Source: Malachius bipustulatus
Lineage: Eukaryota > Arthropoda > Insecta > Coleoptera > Melyridae
Reading direction: 5' to 3'
Length of the DNA stretch: 64,000 bases
NCBI GenBank assembly: GCA_910589415.1
Contig: OU342633.1
Span: forward strand, 7,602,858 to 7,666,857
The position numbers were made by a program, and so were the translations under genes. Below are positions 22,101-32,516 of this stretch, piece after piece; position 1 is the stretch's first letter; each line of letters begins with the position of its first letter. The notes under the pieces are model-generated. The model saw only the letters and a program-made list of their open reading frames with translations. It made no database searches and was not told where the DNA came from.

Positions 22101-22690
22101 TTTAAAAGCTTTAAAATGGTTATCGCGGAAGGAGTCTGTTATAAGCCCCAATACTTTAAAGCATGCAGGTAACGGTCTTGAGGTTAAACTACCATCAGGG
22201 CTTCTTGTGGACGGTTTCTGCCCCGAAACTAATACAGTGTATGAGTTTTACGGCTGTTATTACCACGGTTGTGAAAAGTGCTACCCTAAACAAACCACTA
22301 CAATATTTAAGGATAGTGATGATAACAACCTCCCTTTTATTCGTCGCGAAAAAGCAGAGTAGAAGCAGAATAAGTTGCTCTCTCAGGGTTATAATTTAGA
22401 CTTCATTTGGGAGTGTGATTTTGAAAACTTGTTAAAAAACGATGAAAATATTAAAAACCTGGTAGAGAGTAACTTTAAGTATGACCAGCAACCGTTGAAC
22501 CCGCGCGATGCTTTTTATGGCGGTCGCACAAATGCAATAAAATTATACCATAAATGCGCTGAAAATGAGAAAATTCATTATTTTGACGTATGCAGTCTCT
22601 ACCCCTTCTGTAACAAATACGGGCGATATGCCGTTGGACATCCGGATGTAATTGTCGGTGATGATAAATGTAGACAGGTTAATGTAACAG
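19180..22690 (+). pseudogene. Polinton 1 / adintovirus-type family B DNA polymerase, interrupted and 3'-truncated
   Basis: Frame 19259-20289 encodes the N-terminal part (CLAYAVTLGIAYK.., then a Cys-rich zinc region C..C..C..C repeated between 19930 and 20250). After a one-base shift FIFFDFECTQS gives the exonuclease I motif (DxE). IAHNMKGY at 20550-20571 is exonuclease II, split by a LINE (20572-21531); the frame resumes YDGRFLARAFLN. Later pieces give NIRVIDSLNYMPLPLARLPATF, YTPDQMT.., YEFYGCYYHGC and YFDVCSLYPF (polymerase motif A). The KxxxNSxYG and DTDS motifs are missing because gypsy-like sequence begins at about 22686. Several stops and shifts are present. This lineage differs from the polymerase at 44-48 kb. 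Confidence 0.8.
20572..21531 (+). mobile_element. 5'-truncated Jockey/CR1-like LINE inserted in Polinton 1 polymerase
   Basis: The polymerase sequence GGTTAT (ending 20571) recurs as GTTAT at 21532-21536, bracketing the insertion. The insert begins just before RT motif C (VLLYADDMKIF). It then reads W..RNCLDLNVNK, LVTDLGVVMDSRLNF..H, SLVRSVIDYCCVVW and a conserved C-terminal region ending at 21429, with one frameshift near 20805. It ends with AATAAAGATGATTATT. It is related to, but not the same family as, the minus-strand LINE at 29.6-33.3 kb. Confidence 0.8.
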
Positions 22691-23583
22691 GGGCTACCCT
22701 GTTACATTGCCGACAGGTGTGGGGTTCATTACGACCCACGTTGTTACATTGGGTCAGGAGCGGGGTTTAAGAGTGTCAAAGAACGCTAAGAAAAACAAGC
22801 AGGAAAGGTTGAAGTGTCAAAAAGACCTCATAAGAAATAGGAAAGTGTCAAAATTCTCCAAGGATTTTTTTTAAGAAAAATTTTAAGTATAGGTACCTAC
22901 CTACCTACCTATCTACCTAGTCTGGTTAAATCATATTAGAAATTAAGGTAAATAAAATTACTAATTTAGGTCCCTAATTCACTCAGAAGGGCAGAAATTG
23001 ATTGAAAGGAAAAATTATTACTTTTTTTCAGAAATCAATAATAATTAGTAAGATTAAAAGATCAATAAATAAGTCTGAAAATTATAGGTAGATAATATAA
23101 TACGTTTCAGAGAGAACCGCTAATGAGTAGTACGTGCTGAAACCGTAATTACTGAAGTAGGTATTTGTTTACGATATACGGCGCTGGAATTCAGGCGCAA
23201 GCAAATATTAAAGCTAAAGCGGCGTTCAGACTAAGAGGAAAATAAAGCTGAGAAAATTACCTAATTACAGTACCATAATATTGTACAAGTGGCTATTTAT
23301 TTTAATTGGCTTATTAACCCCTATATGCAAGGTTTTTTTAAATAACTATTTTGATAATTTGGATAAATATTGGTCTATAGTTATATTGTTATTTTTGTGT
23401 ACTGCGTTAGGCTTAAGCCTTATTTTGTTTTGCACTGTATTGGCAATTGTGTGTCGTTGATAAGGGAAACTGAATTGTGTTGCATCATCAAACAGCTGAG
23501 GATTATTATTCTATTTTTAATTGAAGTTCAGGTTGATTAGGTACAGGTGGTTGTTTGTTGCTAAGTAGGACATAGATTCAAAA
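22686..23583. mobile_element. Gypsy-like element, 5' LTR/leader region
   Basis: TGTAACAGGGGCTACCCTGTTACATT at 22684-22711 is a strong small palindrome at the point where Polinton 1 polymerase ends, consistent with an LTR start (TG). The following 0.9 kb is non-coding apart from microsatellite-like CTACCTACC runs near 22896-22916. A matching downstream LTR was not confirmed; the best candidate, at about 28641, shares only a loosely similar start. Confidence 0.4.
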
Positions 23584-25119
23584 ATGTCTCCCAATGATCA
23601 GATAGATGTTGCAGGAGGTGCCCAAATGCCCAGGGTGCACAAGCACCCCATCAATTATTTGAGGTTACGGCAGTTCAAAAAGTTAGTTTAGGGGTGTTAT
23701 CTTCGAACTTTGACAATTTTAGTGGCCGAGGTTCAGTCGCAGAATATTTTAATAAATTAGAGGCTAGGGCGAAATTAGATGATCTTCGTCAGAGCGATAC
23801 TCTGAAGATTTTTAAATTCAAATTGGTAGGCGAGGCTTTACAATTCTACAAAGCTAATGAGGATCTAAGCGTGCTAAATTACGAGGCGCTGAAGGAAAGA
23901 TTTTTGCAAAAATTCTCTCAGATTCGCATACCGGGAGATGCTTTATTAAAATTAGGCCGGTGTTACCAAAGAACAGATGAAGGGGTATCTTCATTTTGTA
24001 CGCGGTTAAAATTCTTGGGAACAAGCGCACTATCAGACGCATTAAAGGAAGCTACCGAAGAGCAAGAAGCGGGAATTATTAAACAACATGAACAGTTGGT
24101 CATTAATCAGTTCAAAATAGGACTGCGAAAAGAAATGATGGAAAAAGTAGGTCTGACAATATTTGCCGAACAAAATTTAAAACCAACAAGATTGGGACGA
24201 ATATGTTCCTTATGTGTTGATGGCAATAAGAGGAAGAGTACATTCCTCCACAGGGCATAGTCCATTCTATCTCTTACATGGACGAGAGCGAAGGTTACCA
24301 GTAGATGATTTTGTAACATCTACCAGGAGGAGATACGACTATGATGAAGACTTCTCCTCAGAACTTTCCGAACGTCCAAGGAACGTGTATCGAGCGGTAA
24401 ATGAAAACCTGGAAAAAGCTGGACTCCAGAGAAAAGCTCAATACGACAAAAACACAAAAAGGAAAAGCTTCCAGGAAGGAGACTTAGTTTATGTGAAAGA
24501 TATGGCAGCCAAATTATGTCTGTCGAGAAAATTAAGCTCAACATGGGTTGGCCCCATGACAATTGTCGAAGTATTGGGAGAAAAGACATTTGTGGTTAAA
24601 CAACAAGGGAAGAACAAAGAATATACTGTCATGATTGACAGGATGAAACCTTATGTCAAGAGGAGAGAACTTTATGATATTACAGGGCAAGAAAAAGCTA
24701 AGGGCAAACTTAAAAAGGGCAGCAGGCCCACACAACCCTCAATTAGGGGATCTGACAGTGAAACGGGTGAAGAAATCGATACTGAGGAAGAAGCAGAGGA
24801 GTCTTACAGACAAGAAAATAAAGCAGGATCAAGGTTAAAACGCCGACAGCGTAGAACTAGGGAAGACTCAGAAAATGAGGAAAGTGAAGAACTCTCGGAC
24901 GAGGAAGAGGATCCGGAAGTACGACGAGCCAGGAAGGAGGCACAGAGAAACGCGCAGATGTATTTGCCGTTCTGTCCACAGATAATGTACTATCCAACGC
25001 CCGCCATAATGACGCCACCTCAGCCAGTGGCTAGATTACCGGCTCCAATTCCCCCAGAAATACCACTCCCGCGGAGATCTACCAGACTAAGACGACCTCC
25101 TGTTCGTTTGGATTTGTAG
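23584..25119 (+). pseudogene. Gypsy gag fused to integrase C-terminus by internal deletion
   Basis: The ATG at 23584 opens a short frame. After a shift near 23680 a gag-like helical domain follows (DNFSGRGSVAEYFNKLEARAK.., LKERFLQKF, LLKLGRCYQR, QFKIGLRKEM). At about 24185 it jumps to WDEYVPYVLMAIRGRVHSSTGHSPFYLLHGRE, which is the end of a retroviral integrase core. The chromodomain-like/GPY-type segment (FQEGDLVYV.., STWVGPMTIVEVLGEKTFVV) and an acidic, Pro-rich tail ending RRSTRLRRPPVRLDL complete it. Protease, RT, RNase H and most of the integrase are absent, including all catalytic residues. The junction changes frame by one base. Confidence 0.8.
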
Positions 25120-25975
25120 AAGGCTCATTAATTGCCCGTGTCTGGCCCGGCTTAAAAATAGGCAGACCGCCATGCAGCGTGTCGTAAGAGGCGGCAGAAG
25201 CATCAACATTTCAATTCTAAAAAATTTTCTTACTGCTTTCGATTCGACATCCAGATGTCGAACGACGTTGTTTTTTTTTGCAATAAATTTTTGGATCATA
25301 CGCCTGTACATCGTAGTCATGAATCGCCGACTACAACATTCTTCTGTACAATTGGGAATCGATCTTCTGACCATTTCCCACTCCAGGTTCCGTAGTCAGT
25401 TGGCACGCTACGGTTATATCCCGTGTCAACCCATATAACATAATACCTAATAAATCTATACTTCAGGATATCAGTAAGTTGCTTTACCTCCAGTCAGGTT
25501 GTACCCCACATGTTCATGTAAGTCAGACTTCCAGCCAATTTTTACCTCTAGTCAGGTTAGCTGCTGGACTCTGACAACATAAATATTAAATGTCCGTACT
25601 TACTCGGGCTTCTAGCCACATTTTACCTACAGGAAGGTTCGCTGCTAGAACTCGAGAAACTCAACGTTGACATTATAGTTGTTTCAAGATACTCTCAGTA
25701 CGCCGAGACTTGTAATTGTCTTTGAAATAGGTGCCAACCTGGGTATCCACTCTATTTTGGAAACAAAGTGTGAATCATTTTTTTTTTTACTAATATTTTA
25801 TCAGGGTCATGTTTGAAATCGTAATAAAAGGAACATGGCATATGTTATGAGTTCCAATTAGGAACAAGAATGCACAGCGTTTTGCTGTTTTAATAGACCT
25901 TCAAGGAATCAATAAGCCTGACTAATAAGTCGTGGTTTTCAGAAATACGGTATCGAAGAAGTCGAAAAATAAGTA
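25120..25975. other. Non-coding spacer of the gypsy-like element
   Basis: Between the integrase tail and the third ORF. Contains four imperfect copies of a TTTTACCTC/CAGTCAGGTT-like unit (about 25487, 25545, 25624). No ORF with recognisable content; the frame at 25172-25438 looks random. Confidence 0.3.
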
Positions 25976-26568
25976 ATGAAGCCCCGAGCGCTCGAGACAG
26001 CGTCAGGCAGAGCTAGACGGTCCAAACTACCTGCTGGGCGTCGACCAAACAAGGTCAGGTTTAATTTTGTCCTATGGGATGAAATGAAGCAGGTGGATAG
26101 CTTCAAGGTCAATCCATGCCTGCGTCCAAAGGATGTCCAAGAGGAGAAAGATGTGTTCCTCATGGAAAAAGAAAGGTATTTCAAATTCTTAACAGGTCAT
26201 GCCGTCATGTCTAAAGAACATGAGGACATACCTAACCTCTTACAATATTATTGGTTCGCTAGGGAACAGTGCGAAGCTAACGATGTAGCAAACTCCTTAG
26301 TACTGTTTAACCAAAAACACCTCTCGTCAGAGCTTGTTTTGTATGACGAATTGGATAAGGACCCAGGAAGGGAGGCTGCACTCCATGGTATAGGGTATTA
26401 TTATATAAAAAACCCACAGTAGGCGAAACCAGTGACATTAGAGAATTTCTAAACTTAAAAGCGAATGAGGGCATAGTGGAAGTCAGGGAACTGGATCCAA
26501 AACCCAGGAAAATTGTACCTAAAACAAAATCTAACATCGATAGAATCTCTCTTGCCCGAGATCTTGTA

Positions 26569-27410
26569 CCGGGTGGTCCATCACTTATGTCCACCCCCGA
26601 AATAGAGGTTAATTTTAAAGATAAAAAATTGAAACTTTGAGGATTTGTGTAATTAATATAGGGCCATATAATGACATAATCAGATTTTTTTTTTAGTTGA
26701 GCCATCTGCGATAAAAAACTGTAATTTGGTGTTGATGTGACCAAAATAAATTCGATTTTTCTTTAATACATCGATAGAAATCAATTAAGAAAATCAAAAT
26801 CGCTTAAAAGAAATATCAAAAAACTAATTACAAACCTTTAATTAAATAAAATACTTAAAATATGGAAATCACAGCTAGAATAATTGATTTATGGAAGCAA
26901 TAAAACTATCAGCATTTTGAACGGCTGGTATAGCACAATTGTTAAGTAAACATTATCCTAATTAAACATTCATAAAAGAAGCCCCATTCGAGTTCAATGG
27001 CACATTCTTCTGACTGCTTTGAAGATTATTTATGGTAGGTACCTACCCTCATTAGATTTGTCAGTTTTATTGCTCTACCATATATCAATCATTTTACCTG
27101 TCATTTCCATATTTTAAGTATTTTATTTAATTAAAGGCTTGTAATTAGGTTTTTGATATTTATTTTCATCGATTTTGAGTTTATTAATCGATTTCTATCG
27201 GTGTATTTAGGAAAAATCGAATTTATTTTGGTCACATTAACACCAAATTACAGTTTTTTTATGGCTGATGGCCCAACTAAAAAAAAATAATTAATCTGAT
27301 TATGCCATTATGTGGTCATATATTAATTACACAAATCCTCAAAGTTTCAATTTTTTTTCTTTAAAATTAACCTCTATTTCGGGGGTGGACATAAGTGATG
27401 GACCACCCGG
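26569..27410. mobile_element. Palindromic MITE, CCGGGTGGTCC ends, TA duplication
   Basis: Starts CCGGGTGGTCCATCACTT and ends with its inverse; TA at 26567-26568 and 27411-27412. Arms of nearly 400 bases are close inverted copies around a centre near 26990. The match covers the CGATAGAAATC, GGTCACATCAACACC-type and GGGGGTGGACAT blocks. Non-coding. Confidence 0.8.
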
Positions 27411-27928
27411 TATATTCACGCATGAGTTGCAAAGATAAATTAAGCATGGTGGCTGCTTTCACGGAGGATATCCTAGGCGACGGGTTCCAAAGCTGTTCAA
27501 GTCGACCATTGCAGTTTGGTCGAACATACTACCCACATTCTTTATGTCCCAGAGCCGAAAGACGGAGACATTTCATGCTAGGTTTTATAACGAACTTGCA
27601 AAAAGGTTGCCCACTACCAAAACGAAAATCTCCCGTAATTTACAATTACGGATGTAAATTACTTCTCGCGGAATTGTGCAGGAAAGGATTAAATATCAGC
27701 TTCCAGCTGTATTATCATTTTCATATCCGAACTACCCCTTTTCCCCGTGAGGAAGACCTTGACCCGGAAGTAGAACAACTCATAATAAACAAATCGTCGT
27801 CACAAGATACGATAGCATTCCAGGTGGCGTACTGGCCAGTGGAGTTCGTTCGAGAACTCAAGTTAAATGAGTTTTGGATAATGATAGGTGGAAGGCTTGT
27901 CCGGTTTGTATATGAACCACCCCTTATA

Positions 27929-28524
27929 CAGGGTGTTGATTTTCAAAGCGGGCCATAGGGGATTAGCATTGCGAAAGTGGTTTTTGAGGATTCCTGCTCG
28001 CCGTTTAAACTGACAGAAATGGTTTTGGTATCAAAATGAAGCTAAAATTATTGCGCATAACGCTTGACATCAGAAATTAATTTAATTTCACGTTGTTTTC
28101 TAAAATTCTTCAGTAAAAATTCAAGTAATTGTTAATGTTTAATCACAAAATAGCATGCCTTGCCTAAACAATAATGACGTTTCTACGTTTTGACAATCCA
28201 ATAATAAAAATTTATAAGTCAGTAAGGTAATAATAAAGTCTGGTTCTATTATTGGATTGTCAAAACGTAGAAACGTCATTATTGTTTAGGCAAGGCATGC
28301 TATTTTGTGATTAAACATTAACAATTACTTGAATTTTTACTGAAGAATTTTAGAAAACAACGTGAAATTAAATTAATTTCTGATGTCAAGCGTTATGCGC
28401 AATAATTTTTGCTTCATTTTGATACCAAAACCATTTCTGTCAGTTTAAACGGCGAGCAGGAATCCTCAAAAACCACTTTCGCAATGCTAATCCCCTATGG
28501 CCCCCTTTGAAAATCAACACCCTG
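27929..28524. mobile_element. Palindromic MITE, CAGGGTGTTGATT ends, TA duplication
   Basis: Starts CAGGGTGTTGATTTTC and ends GAAAATCAACACCCTG; TA at 27927-27928 and 28525-28526. Arms of about 280 bases are almost identical inverted copies, with a short loop near 28200-28245 (AGTCAGTAAGGTAATAATAAAGTC). Near-identity of the arms suggests a recent insertion. Confidence 0.85.
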
Positions 28525-28640
28525 TATATAAATACGAGTTAAAGGGACCGATACTGCTTCGAAGAAAGGATCGCGAAGACCAAGTCTGGGAATTGGTCAA
28601 ACCAATAGAAATAAAAGCACGATCACCAACACTGGAGGAG

Positions 28641-28930
28641 CTGATGTAGGTGCCACCCCGTTGTCCGCTCAGCCTTCCCCAGTTAGGGACATCGTACGAG
28701 GAAGAAAAATTACGGTCCGAACAAATGTTGTGTACATACTTAATTTAAGTTTTCTAGAATAGCAGTTTATTCTGGTAAAGAAAGTAGATTTAGGTAACTA
28801 TTAGGGTGTGTGATAGGATTAGTTTAAGGAACAGGTTGAGAGTAGTATACAGGGCGAAGTTTGGGCTTACGAATCGTGACATTGGACGGTCTGATGTAGG
28901 TGTCACCCTGTTATCCGCTCAGTTCTCCAT
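28641..28930. repeat. Short direct repeats at a possible LTR start
   Basis: CTGATGTAGGTGCCACCCCG..TCCGCTCAG at about 28640 recurs as CTGATGTAGGTGTCACCCTG..TCCGCTCAG at about 28893, 253 bases apart. The first copy lies directly after a purine run (GGAGGAG) at the end of the third ORF. This could mark tandem or nested LTR starts of two related elements. Not resolved. Confidence 0.35.
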
Positions 28931-29550
28931 GTGGCGATGACGGAGGACCAAAATTCTACCTGGAAGACTACATGTCTAATTTAAAGGATTATAGTCCAAT
29001 AAAGTCTAAAAAGTCATACGTATCGATTAAGAATACACATCCTTTTGATAGTTCGATTTATTTTGTTTCATATACTGGTTCTCGTAGAAACCGTCCAGTT
29101 TGTCTAAACACTCCATCCCGCATAAATAAGTATACGTCAACATTGGTTTTGAATGAGAATTAAATGCACAACACAGAAGGATAGAATGTCATTACGTGAA
29201 TAAATTTTATGTAGTTGTCAGTGGCTCTCAAACTGACGTAAGCGGTTCAATTCATATTTGAATGATTTCCTTCAATAATTTACGCTCGTTCACAACTTGA
29301 CAATTAACTGTTTGACATTTTCTGGTGAAATTAAAAATATTAATTCGGACGGTTAGTGCAACGTCACATCTGACTTTTTAAAGTTAATCCTACTATATTT
29401 AATGGAAATTGGATAATATAATTATCAGTATAGGTTAGATAATTATTTATGTTATTATACACATATAATTAATAATTAATCGTAGGAAGGCTAGAATTAA
29501 CCAAAAAAAGTGAAGTTAAGGTGAAAAATAGAAGCAGACACCTGAATGAT
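28931..29550. other. Region between gypsy-like element and LINE
   Basis: An open frame to 29163 (..KFYLEDYMSNLKDYSPIKSKKSYVSIKN..) begins within the second direct repeat. It has no recognised motif and lacks a convincing start. The remainder (29164-29550) is AT-rich and non-coding. Confidence 0.25.
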
Positions 29551-29645
29551 GAATAATAATAATAATAATAATAATAATATGAATTTATTACTCAACAGTT
29601 ACAAACCAATTACAGAGTAATACAACCTACTAATACCCCTTACAA

Positions 29646-32516
29646 TTATTCAGAACACGATAACATTCCCTCCTCCATTGCTTTTCTAAATTGTCGCACA
29701 TTCAATCCAAATATGTCTAATTGGTGACCTATCTTATTATATGTTTTTAACATATTGTTAATGGGAGAGTACATGCAGTAGTTTGTAGTTGCATTTCTAC
29801 AAATAAACATATCGCATAGTCGCGTATTTGCTTGTGGCACTCTAAAACTAATTATTGACAGGAGATAACTGGAATCTATGTAATTATTAAGTAGCTTAAA
29901 TAGAAAGAGCAAGAGCAACCTATCTCTTCGAGATCTCATTAAAACACAATTGTAGTGACTATACAATTCGTTCACTCTCTCATTGACATAAATTCCTGTT
30001 TCTCTGAGATATTTAATCCTTAGATATTTTCTCTGAACCTTTTCAATTGCAGTAACATATTTTTCATAATACGGGTACCACACCACTGCACCATATTCGA
30101 GTATGTTTCTGACAAAACTATTGAACAGAGTATCCATCACACATACAGACTTGAATGCTCTGGACGTTCTTACTATAAATCCTAAAGTTTTCCTTGCCTT
30201 AGCGACAATAATATTTACATGTGTAGCAAAAGATAGGCTATCATCAAAATGTACCCCGAGATCTCGTATTTCCTCATGCCTTCGAATCAGATTACCGTCA
30301 ATTTTATAACTAAAGACAGTGAACGATTTTATTCTGTGATACGTGACAACTGCGCATTTCTTTATGTTAAAGTTAAGAAAATTCAAGCAGGACCACCGAT
30401 AAACCATATCAATTTGTTGTTGGAATATTAAGCAATCGTTAGTATTCCTTATCGACGAATAGATCTTTATATCATCCGCGTAAAGCAGCATAGGGCATTT
30501 TTTTACGAGTTTAGTGACATCATCGACGAACAGTATGAAAAGCAACGAACCTAAGTTGCTTCCCTGTGGTATACCTGAGCAGTTTACGAAACACTTAGAT
30601 TTATACTTATTAACACATATGTACTGCTTTCTGTTGCTCAGATACGAGCTAAAAAACATGCATAGGCCCTCATTGAAGCCCCAACATTTCATTTTTTTCA
30701 CCAGCAAGCGATGACTGACCCTATCAAATGCTTTACTCAGGTCCAAATATACCGTATCAACCTGACCATGATTCTGCATCATTGTAGATGTGTATTCCAT
30801 AAACGAACATAAGTTTGTTTCTGTAGATCTCATGGGCAAAAATCCATGCTGAGATGACGAGATGGAGGACCGCACAGCACTATATATACTTTTATAGACA
30901 ATTATTTCAAAAATTTTGGATGGCACAGATAATATGCTTATCTGCCTGTAATTTCTTATGTCACTCTTGTCACCTGATCCTGACTTGTAAATAGGAATGC
31001 ATTTGGCGCATTTCCAAATTGTAGGGTAACAACATTTTCTAATACTTGCATTAAAAATTACACAGAGTGGAACTGATAATATCTCGATGCAACCCTTAAA
31101 TATATAAGCCGGCACTACATCCGCACCAATTGCATTGCTTTTGATTTTTCTGGTAGCCTCTATTACATCAGCTGCTACTATTTCACCTATATTAACATTA
31201 TTTGTGTTTAATTCTAAATTATCATAATATCTACAAAATTCTTCATATGTGTCCGCATTATCTGCCACATACACGCTTTTAAAATAATCCGCAAACGCAT
31301 CGGCTATTGCCTGACCCCCTTCTATAGAGTTACCATCGAATTTCATTACTTGACAGGTATCTGAATGACCACGTTTGGCTTTAAGATAGGTCCAAAACTG
31401 CTTAGGATTAGTTAAGATATCGCTCTCGCATTTCAATATATATTGATTATGTAAGTCCCTAATCTCCGATTTAATTTCCTTTCTTAAATTCCTAAATGTT
31501 ACTCTATCAGTGTCATCGTTAGTCTTTAAATATTTTTTCCGATGCTTATTTTTTAATTTATTTTTTTTTATTAATGACCTTGTGAACCACACTGGATACC
31601 TGCTCTGAGGTATCGAGCGGGGCACATTCTGATCTATTATCGTGTACAATTTTTTGTAAAAATTATCAATCATTTCATCAACATTATCACTTTCAATATT
31701 CCAATCATTTTCTCTAACTGCGCGATATAGTGCAACATAATCACCCTTTTTGAAATTATAGCCTAGTTCTGAATTTAAGACATGACCCCTCTCAGCAACA
31801 ATCAAATCCACGTGCACTTCCCAAGTAGGATGAAATTTATCCTCATTTACCAGTGGTTCCTCGCTTCTGATAACAAGAGTATTTTTTAAATCATTTGTGA
31901 GTACTAAATCTAATATATCCCCTCTATGGTTTTTTACAGTATTCGTTTGTTTTAAATTGAAATAATTCGTGAAATCCAACATTTCAGCGCACGCAGCTGT
32001 CAACGGTTTGTCATTATTAAGCTCTGGTAAATTAATATCGCCTATTACATAATATATCTTATCGGTGTACATTTGTGTTACTGTTTCGAAGGCACTGAAA
32101 AACATTTCATACGTATTATGACTAGTCCTGGGCGGTATATACACAAGCAAAACTAAAATTTTTTGATGACAATCTACCTCCACACTCAGCAAAATAAAAT
32201 CTACACTGGTATTATTAAAATTTACATCAATTTGCCTTACTGTGTATTTATTCCTGACTAAAGCCATTACTCCACCACCCAACAATTTACCTTTCCTATC
32301 ATGACGAAATACCTGGTACTCCCGACAACACACTTCACCGTCCTCTATAGATTCACACAGCCACGACTGCGTTATGAGTATCACATCACAGCCACTCTGG
32401 ATAACTCCAAGAAAGAACTGGTTCGTTTTGGTTCGCAAGCCGCGCACATTTTGATAATGTATTATTACTGATTTATTTCTGCCACAAGAATAATCTTCTT
32501 TCGCCTCCTGTAATTG
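29646..32516 (-). CDS. LINE ORF2: AP-type endonuclease and reverse transcriptase, uninterrupted
   Basis: Open for 956 codons from just after the ORF1 stop. The endonuclease starts VIIHYQNVRGLRTKTNQFF and contains LITQSWL, GGGVMALV, VYIPPRTSHN, VIGDINLPELNND and a LDLVLTND block. The RT has IPIYKSGSGDKSDIRNYRQISIL, SSQHGFLPMRST, TVYLDLSKAFDRVSH (motif A), SGIPQGSNLGSLLFILFVDD (motif B) and LLYADDIKIYSS (motif C, catalytic YADD), followed by the conserved LGVHFDDSLSF..H region. The only odd active-site neighbour is R in NYRQISIL, where P is usual. The frame has no ATG between the ORF1 stop and the endonuclease start, so translation probably depends on readthrough or reinitiation. Confidence 0.85.
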   Translation of the reverse strand, partial: QLQEAKEDYSCGRNKSVIIHYQNVRGLRTKTNQFFLGVIQSGCDVILITQSWLCESIEDGEVCCREYQVFRHDRKGKLLGGGVMALVRNKYTVRQIDVNFNNTSVDFILLSVEVDCHQKILVLLVYIPPRTSHNTYEMFFSAFETVTQMYTDKIYYVIGDINLPELNNDKPLTAACAEMLDFTNYFNLKQTNTVKNHRGDILDLVLTNDLKNTLVIRSEEPLVNEDKFHPTWEVHVDLIVAERGHVLNSELGYNFKKGDYVALYRAVRENDWNIESDNVDEMIDNFYKKLYTIIDQNVPRSIPQSRYPVWFTRSLIKKNKLKNKHRKKYLKTNDDTDRVTFRNLRKEIKSEIRDLHNQYILKCESDILTNPKQFWTYLKAKRGHSDTCQVMKFDGNSIEGGQAIADAFADYFKSVYVADNADTYEEFCRYYDNLELNTNNVNIGEIVAADVIEATRKIKSNAIGADVVPAYIFKGCIEILSVPLCVIFNASIRKCCYPTIWKCAKCIPIYKSGSGDKSDIRNYRQISILSVPSKIFEIIVYKSIYSAVRSSISSSQHGFLPMRSTETNLCSFMEYTSTMMQNHGQVDTVYLDLSKAFDRVSHRLLVKKMKCWGFNEGLCMFFSSYLSNRKQYICVNKYKSKCFVNCSGIPQGSNLGSLLFILFVDDVTKLVKKCPMLLYADDIKIYSSIRNTNDCLIFQQQIDMVYRWSCLNFLNFNIKKCAVVTYHRIKSFTVFSYKIDGNLIRRHEEIRDLGVHFDDSLSFATHVNIIVAKARKTLGFIVRTSRAFKSVCVMDTLFNSFVRNILEYGAVVWYPYYEKYVTAIEKVQRKYLRIKYLRETGIYVNERVNELYSHYNCVLMRSRRDRLLLLFLFKLLNNYIDSSYLLSIISFRVPQANTRLCDMFICRNATTNYCMYSPINNMLKTYNKIGHQLDIFGLNVRQFRKAMEEGMLSCSE

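Larger units (their letters stand above)
25976..28646 (+). pseudogene. Third ORF of the gypsy-like element, unrecognised; split by two MITEs
   Basis: Coding-like sequence runs 25976-26421 (VRFNFVLWDEMKQVDSF.., YFKFLTGHAVMSKEH..). After a shift it continues to 26566 (KPTVGETSDIREFLNLKANE.., RKIVPKTKSNIDRISL), then 27413-27926 (SCKDKLSMVAAFTEDILGDGF, then Cys/His-poor mixed sequence with PTPLPKRK-like and YYHFHIRTTPFPREEDLDPE) and 28527-28646 (YELKGPILLRRKDREDQVWELV, ending LEELM and TAG). Two TA-flanked hairpin MITEs fill the gaps. The product would be roughly 370 residues. No signal peptide or membrane segment is evident, so it is probably not a classical envelope. The stop lies immediately before a GGAGGAG purine run and a possible LTR start, as expected for the last ORF of an LTR element. 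Confidence 0.45.

Noticed and set aside
26307..26744. 145-codon minus-strand ORF
   Set aside because: It spans the boundary between the third gypsy ORF and a MITE; antisense chance frame.
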